From NCBI GenBank assembly GCA_963678705.1, contig OY783213.1, positions 10,668,451 through 10,732,450 of the forward strand: a DNA stretch of 64,000 bases. Direction: 5' to 3'. Positions 38,980 to 48,905 of the stretch are shown piece by piece. This DNA comes from Panorpa germanica. Its lineage: Eukaryota; Arthropoda; Insecta; Mecoptera; Panorpidae. How positions within the stretch are numbered: the first letter of the stretch is position 1; every line of letters starts with the position of its first letter. Made by a program: the position numbers and the translations under genes. Below the pieces are notes generated by a model that made no database searches, had not been told where the DNA came from, and was given only the letters and a program-made list of their open reading frames with translations.

Positions 38980-39869
38980 ATTTTGAAAATACTTCTGAAA
39001 CCAATGATTATAGCAGATTAATAAATATCACGAATTTCAATTTTACAATAATCAATGAGCCGTGTAATAAAAATGCAACTCTGCTACTTCTTGTGCTAGT
39101 GCATTCAGCGCCTCATAACAAAAGAAAAAGAGACATCGTCCGAAATACTTGGGGACAACTAGTGCCAGAGATAGAGCTGTTGTTTGTACTTGCTGCGGTG
39201 GATTCTGATAAAGAACAAGAAGAAATAAATAAAGAAAACCAAGCATATGAAGATATTATTCAAGGAAATTTTAGAGACGCCTACAAAAACTTAACTTACA
39301 AGCATGCGATGGACTTAAAATATGCAGTGTATCATTGTCCTCAAGCTAAATACGTTCTCAAAACTGATGATGATATTTTTGTTAACATGCCAAAAGTCAT
39401 CGACTATATACAGACACAACTAATACCTGTTAAAGCAGACAATTTCATGTTTTGTGCGGTTCACGATCACCAAGAAATATTGCGACCGGAATCTAAAAGA
39501 AAATGGGCAATATCTTTGGATGAATATCCAGGAACAGAATACCCTACATATTGTGGGGGTTGGGGAATTATTTATTCACCTGATGCGTTGTTTAAAATAT
39601 ACAAAAAAGTTCAGGTAGCTCCCTACTTCTGGATAGACGATGTCCATGTGACAGGCACTATGGCGAAGGATACAAACATATCCCACGTGTCATTTAGAAA
39701 TCTAATGCTTAAACAAAGCAGAATAAAGAAAATTATTGGGATGGGGAAAAAAGAAAAACCAAAAGATTATTTTCTATTTGGTTCCATGCGAATATCGCTT
39801 TCAAATATCGAAGATCTTTGGAAAATTTTGTATGGTGAATCAGACTATCTTGAGGCTGGTCAATTGTGA
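38853..39869 (+). CDS. GT31 gene B: beta-1,3-galactosyltransferase-like, 338 aa
   Basis: Membrane anchor at about residues 7-23, then a short stem, then the GT31 domain with RNTWGQ (97-102), IIQGNFRDAYKNLTYKH, LKTDDDIFVN (DDD at 172-174), YPTYCGGWGIIYSPDA and WIDDVHVTG (260-268). Closest paralog is gene C, at very high identity including 3' flank. Compared with C it lacks 13 stem residues covering the PYRTDLL segment that every other member keeps (PYxxxLLP-like). The missing 39 bp is bounded by AAC microhomology, so it is an in-frame deletion in B. All catalytic motifs are intact. The acceptor TTTGTTTTAG at 38813-38822 implies an untranslated upstream exon. An overlapping upstream ATG precedes the start. 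The chosen ATG is the first in frame. Confidence 0.92.
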   Translation: MEKRRLFPLLFLFIFGVLFFLLLQTNSKFYKRAVFSNVRNFLNFENTSETNDYSRLINITNFNFTIINEPCNKNATLLLLVLVHSAPHNKRKRDIVRNTWGQLVPEIELLFVLAAVDSDKEQEEINKENQAYEDIIQGNFRDAYKNLTYKHAMDLKYAVYHCPQAKYVLKTDDDIFVNMPKVIDYIQTQLIPVKADNFMFCAVHDHQEILRPESKRKWAISLDEYPGTEYPTYCGGWGIIYSPDALFKIYKKVQVAPYFWIDDVHVTGTMAKDTNISHVSFRNLMLKQSRIKKIIGMGKKEKPKDYFLFGSMRISLSNIEDLWKILYGESDYLEAGQL

Positions 39870-39990
39870 TAATAGATTACTGCGTGAACTATCTTCATAT
39901 ATTGTATATTGTTGCACCTACTGCAGAAAATTAAAATTAAAAATATAAATATAAACACAGAATGAGAGGGAATATGTTTAAAGCTAACTA

Positions 39991-39996
39991 AATAAA
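39991..39996 (+). terminator. Candidate poly(A) signal for gene B
   Basis: AATAAA about 120 nt after the stop, in a context shared with gene C (AGCTAACTAAATAAATAATT). Confidence 0.5.
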
Positions 39997-40218
39997 TAAT
40001 TAAAAAATTACACTATAGTGCTAGATTTTTACTAGTATTAAGAGAGTCTTTTGCAAAGTTTCGGGCCTAGACAAGAAAACATTTAAGTTTTTGGATGAAT
40101 TTCAACCATATACTAAATCATACAGCACCATTAAATGTGAAGTCAGCAAATTTTTTAAATGATTCTCATGTACTGTTAAAAATATTAAATTTAAATAAAA
40201 CATTGAGTTTTATACAAT

Positions 40219-40582
40219 GAGCTTGCGTCCTATGTCTTAATTTCTATAAAAGTGTACTATATATTGATAAAGTGAGTTACTAGAACCTCAAATGTTCAAT
40301 TATTTTATAATAACTTTTTATATGTTAGCAGTTATTAACAATTAAAAAAGTCATTTTGTCTCTTTAATTATTAAAGCGATTCAACGTTGTACACATTCCA
40401 AATGCATGTGACATCACAACCGCTGCCAATCTTACAGCTCATAAATCTCTGCTAAATGTATTTATATATCAAAATATCAAATATTATTTACAGTTATTTC
40501 AAGGAACAATAAAATTTCAATATTACATCTGCCTTAGCAGGGTTAAATAAAATAAAAACTTACTATTCTTTGACTTGACTTA
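40219..40582 (+). mobile_element. MITE, family GGGCTTGTGTCC, copy 5 (right arm missing)
   Basis: Left end GAGCTTGCGTCCTATGTC is slightly diverged. The element stops at TGACTTGACTT and passes directly into the duplicated block at 40583. The matching left end and break context in copy 6 show it was copied along with the gene B/C duplication. Confidence 0.85.
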
Positions 40583-41308
40583 AATAATTAATTTGTGACT
40601 TCCGGTGCTACTGAAAGGATAGTAGATTCATATATAATATTAGTAAAACAAAAAATTTTAGTAAAAAGACTGATTGATATGTATGTTGTGTTGCCGTCTA
40701 ATCTGGCGCATCCTTGCTGTAGAACTTATAGTTAAATAACTAACACAGATTAATTATTATTTGAAAGTGATTTTTCTTTAATTATACTGTGACAGTTATG
40801 ATTTTAAACATTAATACGCTGTGAACGTTATTTGTTAACGACAATATATGTTAGTGATATAGCATTTATTGTAGTATATACAACATATTTTAATTAAAGT
40901 GTTGCATTTATTATAGCTTACCAAAATGGTTCTATGCTTTATGATAATCGATAGATGATTTTTTGTAATAATTCAGTACAAGATAAATAGAAAATGTTAG
41001 TCAGGTAAGAGGAACCAGATTTGTAAAAAAATATATATAAATTTGGACTGTATATAAGGTGAGGAGTAAGATATGCAACTATATATACACATATCCAATG
41101 TTCATTTGTTTCATTTGGTATGTAGCAACTTTTAGACCTGTGACATTAGGACCTATTAAAAATAATGCAGTTAGAAAATCCATAGTTAGATAACGATATA
41201 TCCGTTATCCGTGCCATATAACATCCAAATCAGATAAAGGTATATTCTAAATAAATTATTTGAAAATTGAAATTTCGCAAATCACATCGTTAAATTTTTT
41301 ATCTTAAG
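40583..41308 (+). repeat. Segmental duplication block, right copy
   Basis: Homologous to 36114-36861, including the ATGTATGTTGTGTTGCCGTC stretch and TATATAAG (41051-41058). It carries an extra insert near 40815-40915. Its left edge is exactly where the truncated MITE ends, so the MITE interior is a duplication breakpoint. Confidence 0.85.
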
Positions 41309-41692
41309 ATGAAACGATACTTGACCATTTTTGATCGCGAAATATAGATGGCGATACTATACAGCAGGTTAAATATTATCAAAAAAACCATCTTATTTAT
41401 GTTTAAACCGTTTTATGTAAGTAACTATAAATGCGAATCAAAATCTAAAGCTGCAATTAGTTAGATGAATAACGTATCTACACTTTAAGCTTTCCTCCAC
41501 AGACTTTTAATGAGTTGGAACCGCAAAAATAAGTTTTAGAAAATAAATATTGCTATACTCGTATTTTCTAGTTAAATGCCAATTTTTATATGACTGGTAA
41601 CATTTCTAAGGGTTTGTCATAAATTTTATAATCTTCATTTATGACATACCCTTTCACAAGAATATTCATTTTCAAAAGTTTTTTGTTTTAGA

Positions 41693-41725
41693 ATGAAAAT
41701 AGTTAAAAGGAATCACGAAACCTGA
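41693..41725 (+). promoter_or_regulatory. Short uORF of gene C
   Basis: Ten codons plus TGA, starting just after the acceptor (AG at 41690-41691) and ending 6 nt before the gene C ATG. An 11-nt insertion relative to gene B closes this frame and removes the overlap seen in B. Confidence 0.5.
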
Positions 41726-41731
41726 AAAATA

Positions 41732-42787
41732 ATGGAAAAAACAAGACTATTTTTATTGCTCTTCCTATTTATTTTTGGAATGCTTTTCTTCTTACTACTG
41801 CAGAAAAATTTCAAGTTTTATAAAAGCGCTGCCTTTTGGAGTGTTCGAAATTCTTTGAATTTTGAAAATACTTCTGAAACTATATCATCTACTCATCCTT
41901 ATAGAACTGACCTTTTAACCAATGATTATAGCAAATTAATAAATATCACGAATTTCAATTTTACAATAATCAATGAGCCATGCAATAAAAATGCAAATTT
42001 GCTACTTCTTGTGGTAGTGCATTCAGCGCCTCAAAACAAAAGAAACAGAGACATTATCCGAAATACTTGGGGACAACTGGTGCCAGAGATAGAGCTGTTG
42101 TTTGTACTTGCTGCGGTGGATTCGAATAAAGAACAAGAAGAAATAAATAAAGAAAACCAAGCATATGAAGACATTATTCAAGGAAATTTTAAAGACGCCT
42201 ACAAAAACTTAACTTACAAGCATGCGATGGACTTAAAATATGCAGTGTATCATTGTCCTCAAGCTAAATACGTCCTGAAAACTGATGATGATATTTTTGT
42301 TAACATGCCAAAAGTCATCGACTATATACAGACACAACTAATACCTGTTAAAGCAGACAATTTCATGTTTTGTGCGGTTTACAATCACCAAGTAATATTG
42401 CGACCAAAATCTAAAAGTAAATGGGCAGTATCTTTGGATGAATATCCAGGAACAGAATACCCAACATATTGTGGGGGTAGGGAAATTATTTATTCACCTG
42501 ATGCGTTGTTTAAATTATACAAGAAGGTTCAGGTAGCTCCCTACTTCTGGATAGACGATGTCCACGTGACTGGCTCTATGGCGAAGGATACAAACATATT
42601 CCACGTGTCATTTATAAATCTAATACTTAAACAAAGCAGAATAAAGGAAATTATTGGGATGGGGAAAAAAGAAAAACCAAAAGATTATTTTCTATTTGGT
42701 TCCATGCAAATATCGCTTTCATATATCGAAGATCTTTGGAAAATTTTGTATGGTGAATCAGACTATCTTGAGGCTGGTCAATTGTGA
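41732..42787 (+). CDS. GT31 gene C: beta-1,3-galactosyltransferase-like, 351 aa, altered YCGGW motif
   Basis: Recent duplicate of gene B. Anchor at about residues 7-23, the stem keeps the PYRTDLL segment, then RNTWGQ (110-115), IIQGNFKDAYKNLTYKH, LKTDDDIFVN (DDD at 185-187) and WIDDVHVTG. In the motif that reads YCxGW(G/S/A)II in every other complete copy, this gene reads YCGGREII: a TGG to AGG change and a GGA to GAA change remove the invariant tryptophan and the small residue after it. A later ISHVS is IFHVS. The frame is open throughout and the gene has its own acceptor, so it is not an obvious pseudogene, but catalytic activity is doubtful. Alternatively the change could shift acceptor use. 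Confidence is high for family, low for function. Confidence 0.9.
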   Translation: MEKTRLFLLLFLFIFGMLFFLLLQKNFKFYKSAAFWSVRNSLNFENTSETISSTHPYRTDLLTNDYSKLINITNFNFTIINEPCNKNANLLLLVVVHSAPQNKRNRDIIRNTWGQLVPEIELLFVLAAVDSNKEQEEINKENQAYEDIIQGNFKDAYKNLTYKHAMDLKYAVYHCPQAKYVLKTDDDIFVNMPKVIDYIQTQLIPVKADNFMFCAVYNHQVILRPKSKSKWAVSLDEYPGTEYPTYCGGREIIYSPDALFKLYKKVQVAPYFWIDDVHVTGSMAKDTNIFHVSFINLILKQSRIKEIIGMGKKEKPKDYFLFGSMQISLSYIEDLWKILYGESDYLEAGQL

Positions 42788-42931
42788 TAATAGATTACTG
42801 CGTGAACTACGTTACCAGACTAATCATAGTTATCTCTATGTATTGTATATTGTTGCACCCACTGCAGAAAATTAAAATTAAAAATATAAATATAAACAGA
42901 GAATGAGAGGGAATATGTTTAAAGCTAACTA

Positions 42932-42937
42932 AATAAA
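42932..42937 (+). terminator. Candidate poly(A) signal for gene C
   Basis: AATAAA in the same duplicated context as that of gene B. Confidence 0.5.
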
Positions 42938-43159
42938 TAATTAAAAAATTACACTATAGTGCTAGATTTTTACTAGTATTAAGAAAGTCTTTTGCAAAGT
43001 TTCGGGCCTAGACAAGAAAACATTTAAGTTTTTGGATGAATTTCAAACATATACCAAATCATACAGCACCATTAAATATGAAGTCAGCAAATTTTTTAAA
43101 TGATTCTCATGTACTGTTGAAAATATTAAATTTAAATAAAACATTGAGTTTTATACAAT

Positions 43160-44367
43160 GAGCTTGCATCCTATGTCTTAATTTCTATAAAAGTGTACTA
43201 TATATTGATAAAGTGAGTTACTAGAACCTCAAATGTTCAATTATTTTATAATAACTCCTTATATGTTAAGAGATATTAACAATTAAAAAAGTCATTTTTC
43301 TTTAATTATTAAAGGGATTCAACGTTGTACACATTCCAAATGTATGTGACATCACAAACGCTGCCAATCTTACAGCTCATAAATCTCTGCTATAGGTATT
43401 TATATATCAAAATATGAAAGATTATTTACAGTTATTTCAAGGAACAATAAAATTTTAATATTATGTCTGCCGTAACAGGGTTAAATAAAATAAAAACTTA
43501 TTATTCTTTGACTTGACTTGATTATTTGACTACCAACAGCTACAAAACATTACCACAGCAGTGACCTACTCAACAAATAACTGACGTTAAAATGCATTTC
43601 ACGTCATACAAATATGGGCGACGATTTCTAGCGCTAAAACTACAATCCAAACTTTTAATTGCTATATCTCTGTCAACATTTTGATATTTAATAAAATAGA
43701 CACGCTAATACACATTTTAGAAGGTAAAAGAAGAGATATGTACTGGCTCTTGGGCTGGAAGTCTCAGTTGTCCATCAGTAATAAACTACTGTTGTACAAG
43801 GTCATACTGAAGCCAATATGGACATATGGGATAGAGCTATGGGGCAGTGCCAGCAATTCTAATATAGAGATTCTACAAAGGTTTCAAAATAAACTGTTAA
43901 AGCAAATCCTTAACGTACCGCGATTCGTTCCAAACTGGTTAACACATCAAGATCTAGGGGTTCCATATATAAGAAGTGCAATTAAGGATAGCAGCAAGAA
44001 ATACGTAAAAAGATTAGAAGTTCATCCAAATGAATCAGTTGTACAACTTTTCCAGCATAAACCGATTAGACGACTGAAACGTAAAAATCCAATTGACCTA
44101 CCAAATATGGTGTAGAATAGGTTCCATATGTACGAAATATTATTGTAATAGGTTAAGTCAAAGGGTGAGTCATCGATGGATGGCAAGCTCGCATGTCATT
44201 TTTTATTTATATATATTCCCAAAATTTAATTATTGTTCTTCGAGGACAGATTGTAAATTATGTATGTTGTAAAATAAAAAAAAAAAAAAAAAAAAATACA
44301 TATTTATTAACATCAATTTCAATCAACAATTGAAAAATCGACCACCAAAAAATGAGGACACAAGCCC
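43160..44367 (+). mobile_element. MITE, family GGGCTTGTGTCC, copy 6, split by a LINE insertion
   Basis: Left part runs 43160 to about 43717 and right part from about 44296 to 44367, ending GGACACAAGCCC. The two parts join in the order found in intact copies (ATACACATTT then ATTAACATCAATTT). It lies downstream of gene C as copy 5 lies downstream of gene B. Confidence 0.9.
43718..44295 (+). mobile_element. 5'-truncated Jockey-type LINE tail
   Basis: 578-bp insertion ending in a long poly(A) and flanked by a 10-bp target duplication, ATACACATTT (43708-43717) and ATACATATTT (44296-44305), with one mismatch. The interior frame is open until the stop at 44115. It encodes the C-terminal end of a reverse transcriptase ORF2 with the motifs KLLLYKVILKPIWTYGIELW and NVPRFVPNW, typical of the Jockey group. 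The frame has no stop, so the insertion is fairly young. It cannot act alone because the catalytic reverse transcriptase and endonuclease parts are missing. Confidence 0.88.
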
Positions 44368-45189
44368 ATACTTATTACCATTTTAATGTTTATGTTATGT
44401 TCTACACTTCAGTAGTAAATGGTTTGAATCTTAGATATTATAAGTAAATATTACAATAGTACAAACGTCTTATAAAAGTCAATGCACATTAATATAAATA
44501 GAAGTAAAAACACAATAATATTTTCTTTAATTATTGCAAATAATTGCCTATACTTGCGTTAAGATAAAGTGTTTGTTTATAATATAAAAGCAAACATTTA
44601 TTCGTTGTTCGTAGGCTAATTTGCGTACATTTTACATGCATTGAACATGTTTAAAGCGCATGTTTAAATGAAGAAAACAACAATTAATATTTACAATTCG
44701 GTTTACTAGCAAATATTTAAAATATTACATACGGAATCTAATCGATGTATTTATTAGAAATTCATTCATTTGAAAGTTGTTATTAACAGCGGTGAGTTTT
44801 GAGTGTTAAAGTAATGAAATTGATAGCATTTTATATTAAAAAAACGTTTTCTTGTTCTTTTTGTGTTCTATTGCAAAAATTGCCTATTAATGATGATTAT
44901 TGCACTAAATTTATTTCATAAAAATTTTGAATTTTATTTAACAATGATAATTTTAAAAAGAAAACAAACAGTTAAAATTAAAAAGGGTGCATTTTCGGTG
45001 TTTTACTTATAATATAGTATATATGAAAGTGTAAAATTAAGGTTAAAACTGTAGCAGTGCTAAATCCCATTCCCAGCTACTGAGTTGTAGTTTTAATTTT
45101 ATGTTTAAACCTTCCACAATCCACAACAGTGTTATAGGAATTAAGAGACCTTTTATTATATAATATTATTTTTAATAATTTTTAAAAAT
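44368..45189. other. Spacer upstream of gene D with a conserved dyad
   Basis: AT-rich spacer. At 44643-44665 it holds a dyad element also found upstream of genes E and F. No gene seen. Confidence 0.4.
44643..44665. promoter_or_regulatory. Conserved dyad GAACATGTTT-AAA-GCGCATGTTT
   Basis: Two CATG-centred half sites separated by 3 bp. A close match is at 55014-55036 (GAACATGCTT-GAA-GCGCATGTTA) and a weaker one at about 48585-48609. Each lies in the spacer upstream of a GT31 gene (D, F and E respectively). It resembles a p53-family site pair, but function is unknown. Confidence 0.35.
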
Positions 45190-45985
45190 TTAATTTATTT
45201 GACATAGTCCTCTTTCCAATGTTGAGAATTATCATCGAGCTCATACATATGGGCTAAACTGTTGCCTAATATGTGGACATAATCGATTTATTTTGATAAC
45301 AACCAAACCCAGAAAATATAATGGGTTTGTGTCCTCATTTTTTAGTGGTCGATTTTTCAATTGTTGATTGAAATTGATGTTAATAAATGTGTATTGGCGT
45401 GTCTATTTTATTAAATATCTAAATATTGACGGAGATATAGCAATTAAAAGTTTGAATTGTTGTTTTAGCACTAGAAATAGTCGACCATTTGTATGACATG
45501 AAATGCATTTTAACGTCAGTTATTTATTGAGTAGGTCAGTGCTGTAGTAATGTTCTGTAGCTATTGGTAGTCGAAATAATCATGTCAAATCAAAGAATAA
45601 TAAGTTTTTATTTTATTTAACACTGTTACGGCAGATATAATATTGAAATTTGATTGTTCCTTGAAATAGCTGTAAATAATATTTGATATTTTGATATATA
45701 AATACATATAGCAGAGATTTATGAGCTGTAATTGACAGCGGTTGTGATGTCACATGCATTTGGAATGTGTACAACGTTGAATCCCTTTAATACTTAAAGA
45801 GAAAAAATGACTTTTTTAATTGTTAATATCTCTTAACATATAAGGAGTTATTAAATAATAATTGAACATTTGAGGTTCTAGTAACCCACTTTATCAATAT
45901 ATAGTACACTTTTGTAGAAATTAAGACATAGAACACAAGCCCATTATAGTCCGAGGATTGAACCTTAACACTTTTTATAAAGACT
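45190..45985 (-). mobile_element. Old SINE copy split by a MITE
   Basis: SINE homology at 45190-45322 (CATACATATGGGCTAAACTG, then AACCAAACCCAGAAAATATA) resumes after the inserted MITE as TATAGTCCGAGGATTGAACC (45943 onward), the B-box region. The intact order is seen at 49769-50039. The SINE is therefore older than the MITE in it. Confidence 0.75.
45323..45942 (-). mobile_element. MITE, family GGGCTTGTGTCC, copy 7, inserted in a SINE
   Basis: Ends GGGTTTGTGTCCTCA and GAACACAAGCCC (620 bp). Because it interrupts a SINE whose empty site is known from other copies, the junctions can be read: AAAATATA on the left and TATAGTCC on the right, consistent with a TA or TATA duplication outside an ATGGGC terminus. 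Confidence 0.9.
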
Positions 45986-46311
45986 ATTTTTTTTTTATTT
46001 TTTTATTTTGTAAAAAATGTAATTTTTTGACGTCATAAAAGTTTTCCGCCCGCTTCCTTGTGAAGAACTTTCATCTCTGTTATATAACAGCCCCCCAACA
46101 AATTTTGATACGGGGCCCGTGTAAGGCATGCTACGTCACTGTTGCTATTAGTTTTAAGTTCAGTAAAACTATTTGATCTAATTATTTTATTTTTATTAAT
46201 TATCTATTATTTTAATAATCATTGTATTTTATGTGGTTAGCAGTAATAAATAAGAAAGCAGTAATCTTTAATAATTTTTTTTTCTATTTTTAGAATAATC
46301 ACTTACCGATC

Positions 46312-47352
46312 ATGAATATGATTATGATGAATTTGAAAAAAATCCAAATAAGCCGAGCATTTCCATTGTTTATTTCTTTCTTTGCTGGACTTCTTCTCCA
46401 CATATTGTGGGACATGGATTTAAATTACTTTAAATCCACCATCCCGCCACATAAACACATTGCAGATAAAAGCAACCTGCTGAAGAACCCCTATCCAGTG
46501 GATCTTCTTCCTGCGAACGATTACAATAAATTAATAAATATAACCGACTTTAATTTCACGATACTAAATCAGCCTTGTAAAGGAAAGAAAGATTTGTTGG
46601 TCGTGGTGATGGTGCATACAGCCCCTCTTCATATGGACAACCGAGAAATGATTCGCAAGACTTGGGGTCAGAAAACTCCAGAAATAGAAGTGTTATTTAT
46701 GCTGGGAGAAGTTGATTCAGAAGAACTCCAAATGGAATTAATTAAAGAAAATGAACAGTACCACGATCTCATTCAAGGAAGTTTTAAAGATGATTACCGA
46801 AACATGACGTATAAGCATGTTATGGTAATGAAATATGTCACCTATCATTGCCCTCAGGCTAAATACATCTTGAAGACAGATGATGATGTCTTTATCAACA
46901 TGCCAAAAGTTATAGGCTATGTTCAGTTTGTACTACTTCCAATACCTGCTGAAAACTTTTTATTTTGTGCAGTTGTAGAAAACGCAACGATTTTTAGGAA
47001 TGAGACTAAATGGGCAGTAAGCTACGAGGAATATAATAGATCATCGAATTATCCAACTTATTGTTCTGGCTGGGGTATCATCTATGCACCGGATGCTCTG
47101 TTCAAATTGTATGCGAAGTCTCAAGATGCCCCCTATTATTGGATTGATGATGTCCATGTCACAGGGATTGTGGCGGAATCAACAAATATTTCGCATATCT
47201 CTTCATTTAATGTCACACTTACAGAAAATAGAACGATGGAGATTATTAGTTCGGGAGAAAGACAAGTGTTAGAATTTTTCTTATTTGGACCTATTGAATT
47301 ATCTATTCCAAATGCAACGGAGCTGTGGAATACGTTATACGGAACATATTAA
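46312..47352 (+). CDS. GT31 gene D: beta-1,3-galactosyltransferase-like, 346 aa
   Basis: Basic N-terminus then a membrane anchor (about residues 16-33), stem with NPYPVDLLP, and a full GT31 domain: RKTWGQ (115-120), LIQGSFKDDYRNMTYKH, LKTDDDVFIN (DDD 190-192), YPTYCSGWGIIYAPDA (248-262) and WIDDVHVTG (277-285). Several N-glycosylation sites (NIT, NFT, NMT, NAT, NIS). The acceptor TTTCTATTTTTAG (AG 46292-46293) opens an exon starting AATAATCACT, and the ATG is the first after it, with no uORF. Two further in-frame ATGs follow within six codons, so the exact start is uncertain by a few residues. Closest in pattern to E and F. A MITE lies directly after the stop codon, inside the likely 3' UTR. 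Confidence 0.93.
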   Translation: MNMIMMNLKKIQISRAFPLFISFFAGLLLHILWDMDLNYFKSTIPPHKHIADKSNLLKNPYPVDLLPANDYNKLINITDFNFTILNQPCKGKKDLLVVVMVHTAPLHMDNREMIRKTWGQKTPEIEVLFMLGEVDSEELQMELIKENEQYHDLIQGSFKDDYRNMTYKHVMVMKYVTYHCPQAKYILKTDDDVFINMPKVIGYVQFVLLPIPAENFLFCAVVENATIFRNETKWAVSYEEYNRSSNYPTYCSGWGIIYAPDALFKLYAKSQDAPYYWIDDVHVTGIVAESTNISHISSFNVTLTENRTMEIISSGERQVLEFFLFGPIELSIPNATELWNTLYGTY

Positions 47353-47366
47353 TTTATACGATCGTT

Positions 47367-47997
47367 CAAACCAGTGCGACATTCAACATTTATGTTCCAT
47401 TTAACACGTACAAACCGAACAAACTTGAAACTTAATACATCGGCATCCTTTGTCGGCACTACGTATTCACTCAATCAGTTTTATATGTTTATAAAGAAAA
47501 GTAATCAAACCCAGATCAATATTTGGACCGTGTGTACAGAACAAAGGGAATATATATTTATTTAATTTTTTTTAAAAGTTGGATTTCAACATGGCAGTTT
47601 CAAATACCATGTGCGATAATGAAGATAATAGGTACAAATAAAAGATTATCCCGCAAACGTTATAGGCTACAATAGATTGTGCATTTACCGACAGGCAGTG
47701 AAAACATATCAAATAATAAAAGTACTTTAACATGAGGTAAAATTTTAAAGGTAATATAATTCAAATTACGAGAGTTCGGCGGCGACTCATACTTAAAACA
47801 AGTTGTGGGGTATAAACTGCCGACACAACTAAAAAGCATTGACTCAATTATTTTTCTATAATGTGTATAGAAACGAATTAGATAAAATTCATTATCGTAT
47901 TATAGATTTATACCGCTCTTATAACCTCTTTTAAGTATAAGTCGCCGCCGAACTATCGTGATTTGGACTATATCTATGTGAATGTCGCATTGGTTTG
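47367..47997. mobile_element. MITE, family CAGTGCGACAT, 15 bp after gene D
   Basis: Left end AAACCAGTGCGACATTCAAC and right end inverted (GAATGTCGCATTGGTTTGG). It contains a nested copy of another MITE at 47757-47972. Relatives occur downstream of genes E (54611) and G (62489). Confidence 0.75.
47757..47972. mobile_element. Palindromic MITE (TAGTTYAAATTACGAG family), nested copy
   Basis: Same fold-back element as 3119-3332: ATTCAAATTACGAGAGTTCG on the left, inverted CGAACTATCGTGATTTGGAC on the right, with a TATA context on both sides. Confidence 0.8.
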
Positions 47998-48385
47998 GAT
48001 ATTAAAAGTTAATTGAATCTAGTACGCTAGATACACACATTATTTATTTTTAAAAGCTAATAGTAGATAATTTATTAAATACTCATTTTCATGAAAAAGC
48101 TATGGCCCTGTACGAGGGTCGTCTTTAAATTTTAGGCTAAGACGAAAACAAAAATTAACTCACACCTAATAACATATTTATTTGAAACTTCAAAGTTAAG
48201 CTTATGAAAAATAAAGTCATGCAGCATCATTAATTTTTTATATACATTACTGCCATCTTCATGAAACACCTGCAATTTTCACACAATACTCACATTGCTT
48301 GTAGTCAAACTTAATGTAAATGTTATATAATTGTAATAGTACAACTTTCTGTAAATATTTTTAAATTTAGAATATAATATTTGTA

Positions 48386-48391
48386 AATAAA
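48386..48391 (+). terminator. Candidate poly(A) signal for gene D
   Basis: AATAAA in a stretch (TGTAAATATTTTTAAATTTAG then TTTGTAAATAAA) that resembles the 3' ends of genes F and G. If real, the 3' UTR is about 1 kb and includes the MITE pair. Confidence 0.35.
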
Positions 48392-48765
48392 TTTTATTTT
48401 TTGATTTTTAATTTGAATATTTTCTTTGTATAGTTATATATTTTATGTGTTATATGAGATGCATTTCAAATTAACAAGGCGCTTGTTCACATCCAAGGTA
48501 ATTTTCCATTATATGAACAAGATAAAAAGCGGTCTTTGTAAACAAACTTGTTTTTTATTTTATTTTGAATAAATTTAATTATGCAAACTATGTTTAAATC
48601 GCATGCTTACAGAAAAGGATAATATTTGAATAATAAATACATAATATTGTCATAACAAAATTTGCATTTGTTTACGTTATTATCCAGATGTGAAGAGATA
48701 TTTTTTGATTACTTAGTAATTGTACTAAATACACCGTTTTTCCCATTAAAAGGCAATGCTTTATC

Positions 48766-48905
48766 AACACGAAATTCAGATTTTTCTATTCTTTTGAAAA
48801 TTACAAAAGTAGAAACACTAAAACCACTATAGCTTGTAAACTAATGGTTGGAATGTCTTGAAATTTTGACACATATCGTTTGAAGGTTATCTAAAAATCA
48901 TATGG
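48766..48905 (+). repeat. Dispersed repeat, inverted partner at 56447-56585
   Basis: About 140 bp sharing ACACGAAATTCAGATT, AAAACCACTRTARCTYGTAA and TTTTGACACATATCGTTTGA with the reverse complement of 56447-56585. Origin unknown. Confidence 0.7.

Noticed and set aside
47084-47272. Second frame inside gene D, and similar ones inside A, B, C and F
   Set aside because: Shadow frames of the GT31 coding sequence. The GT31 frame carries the conserved motifs.
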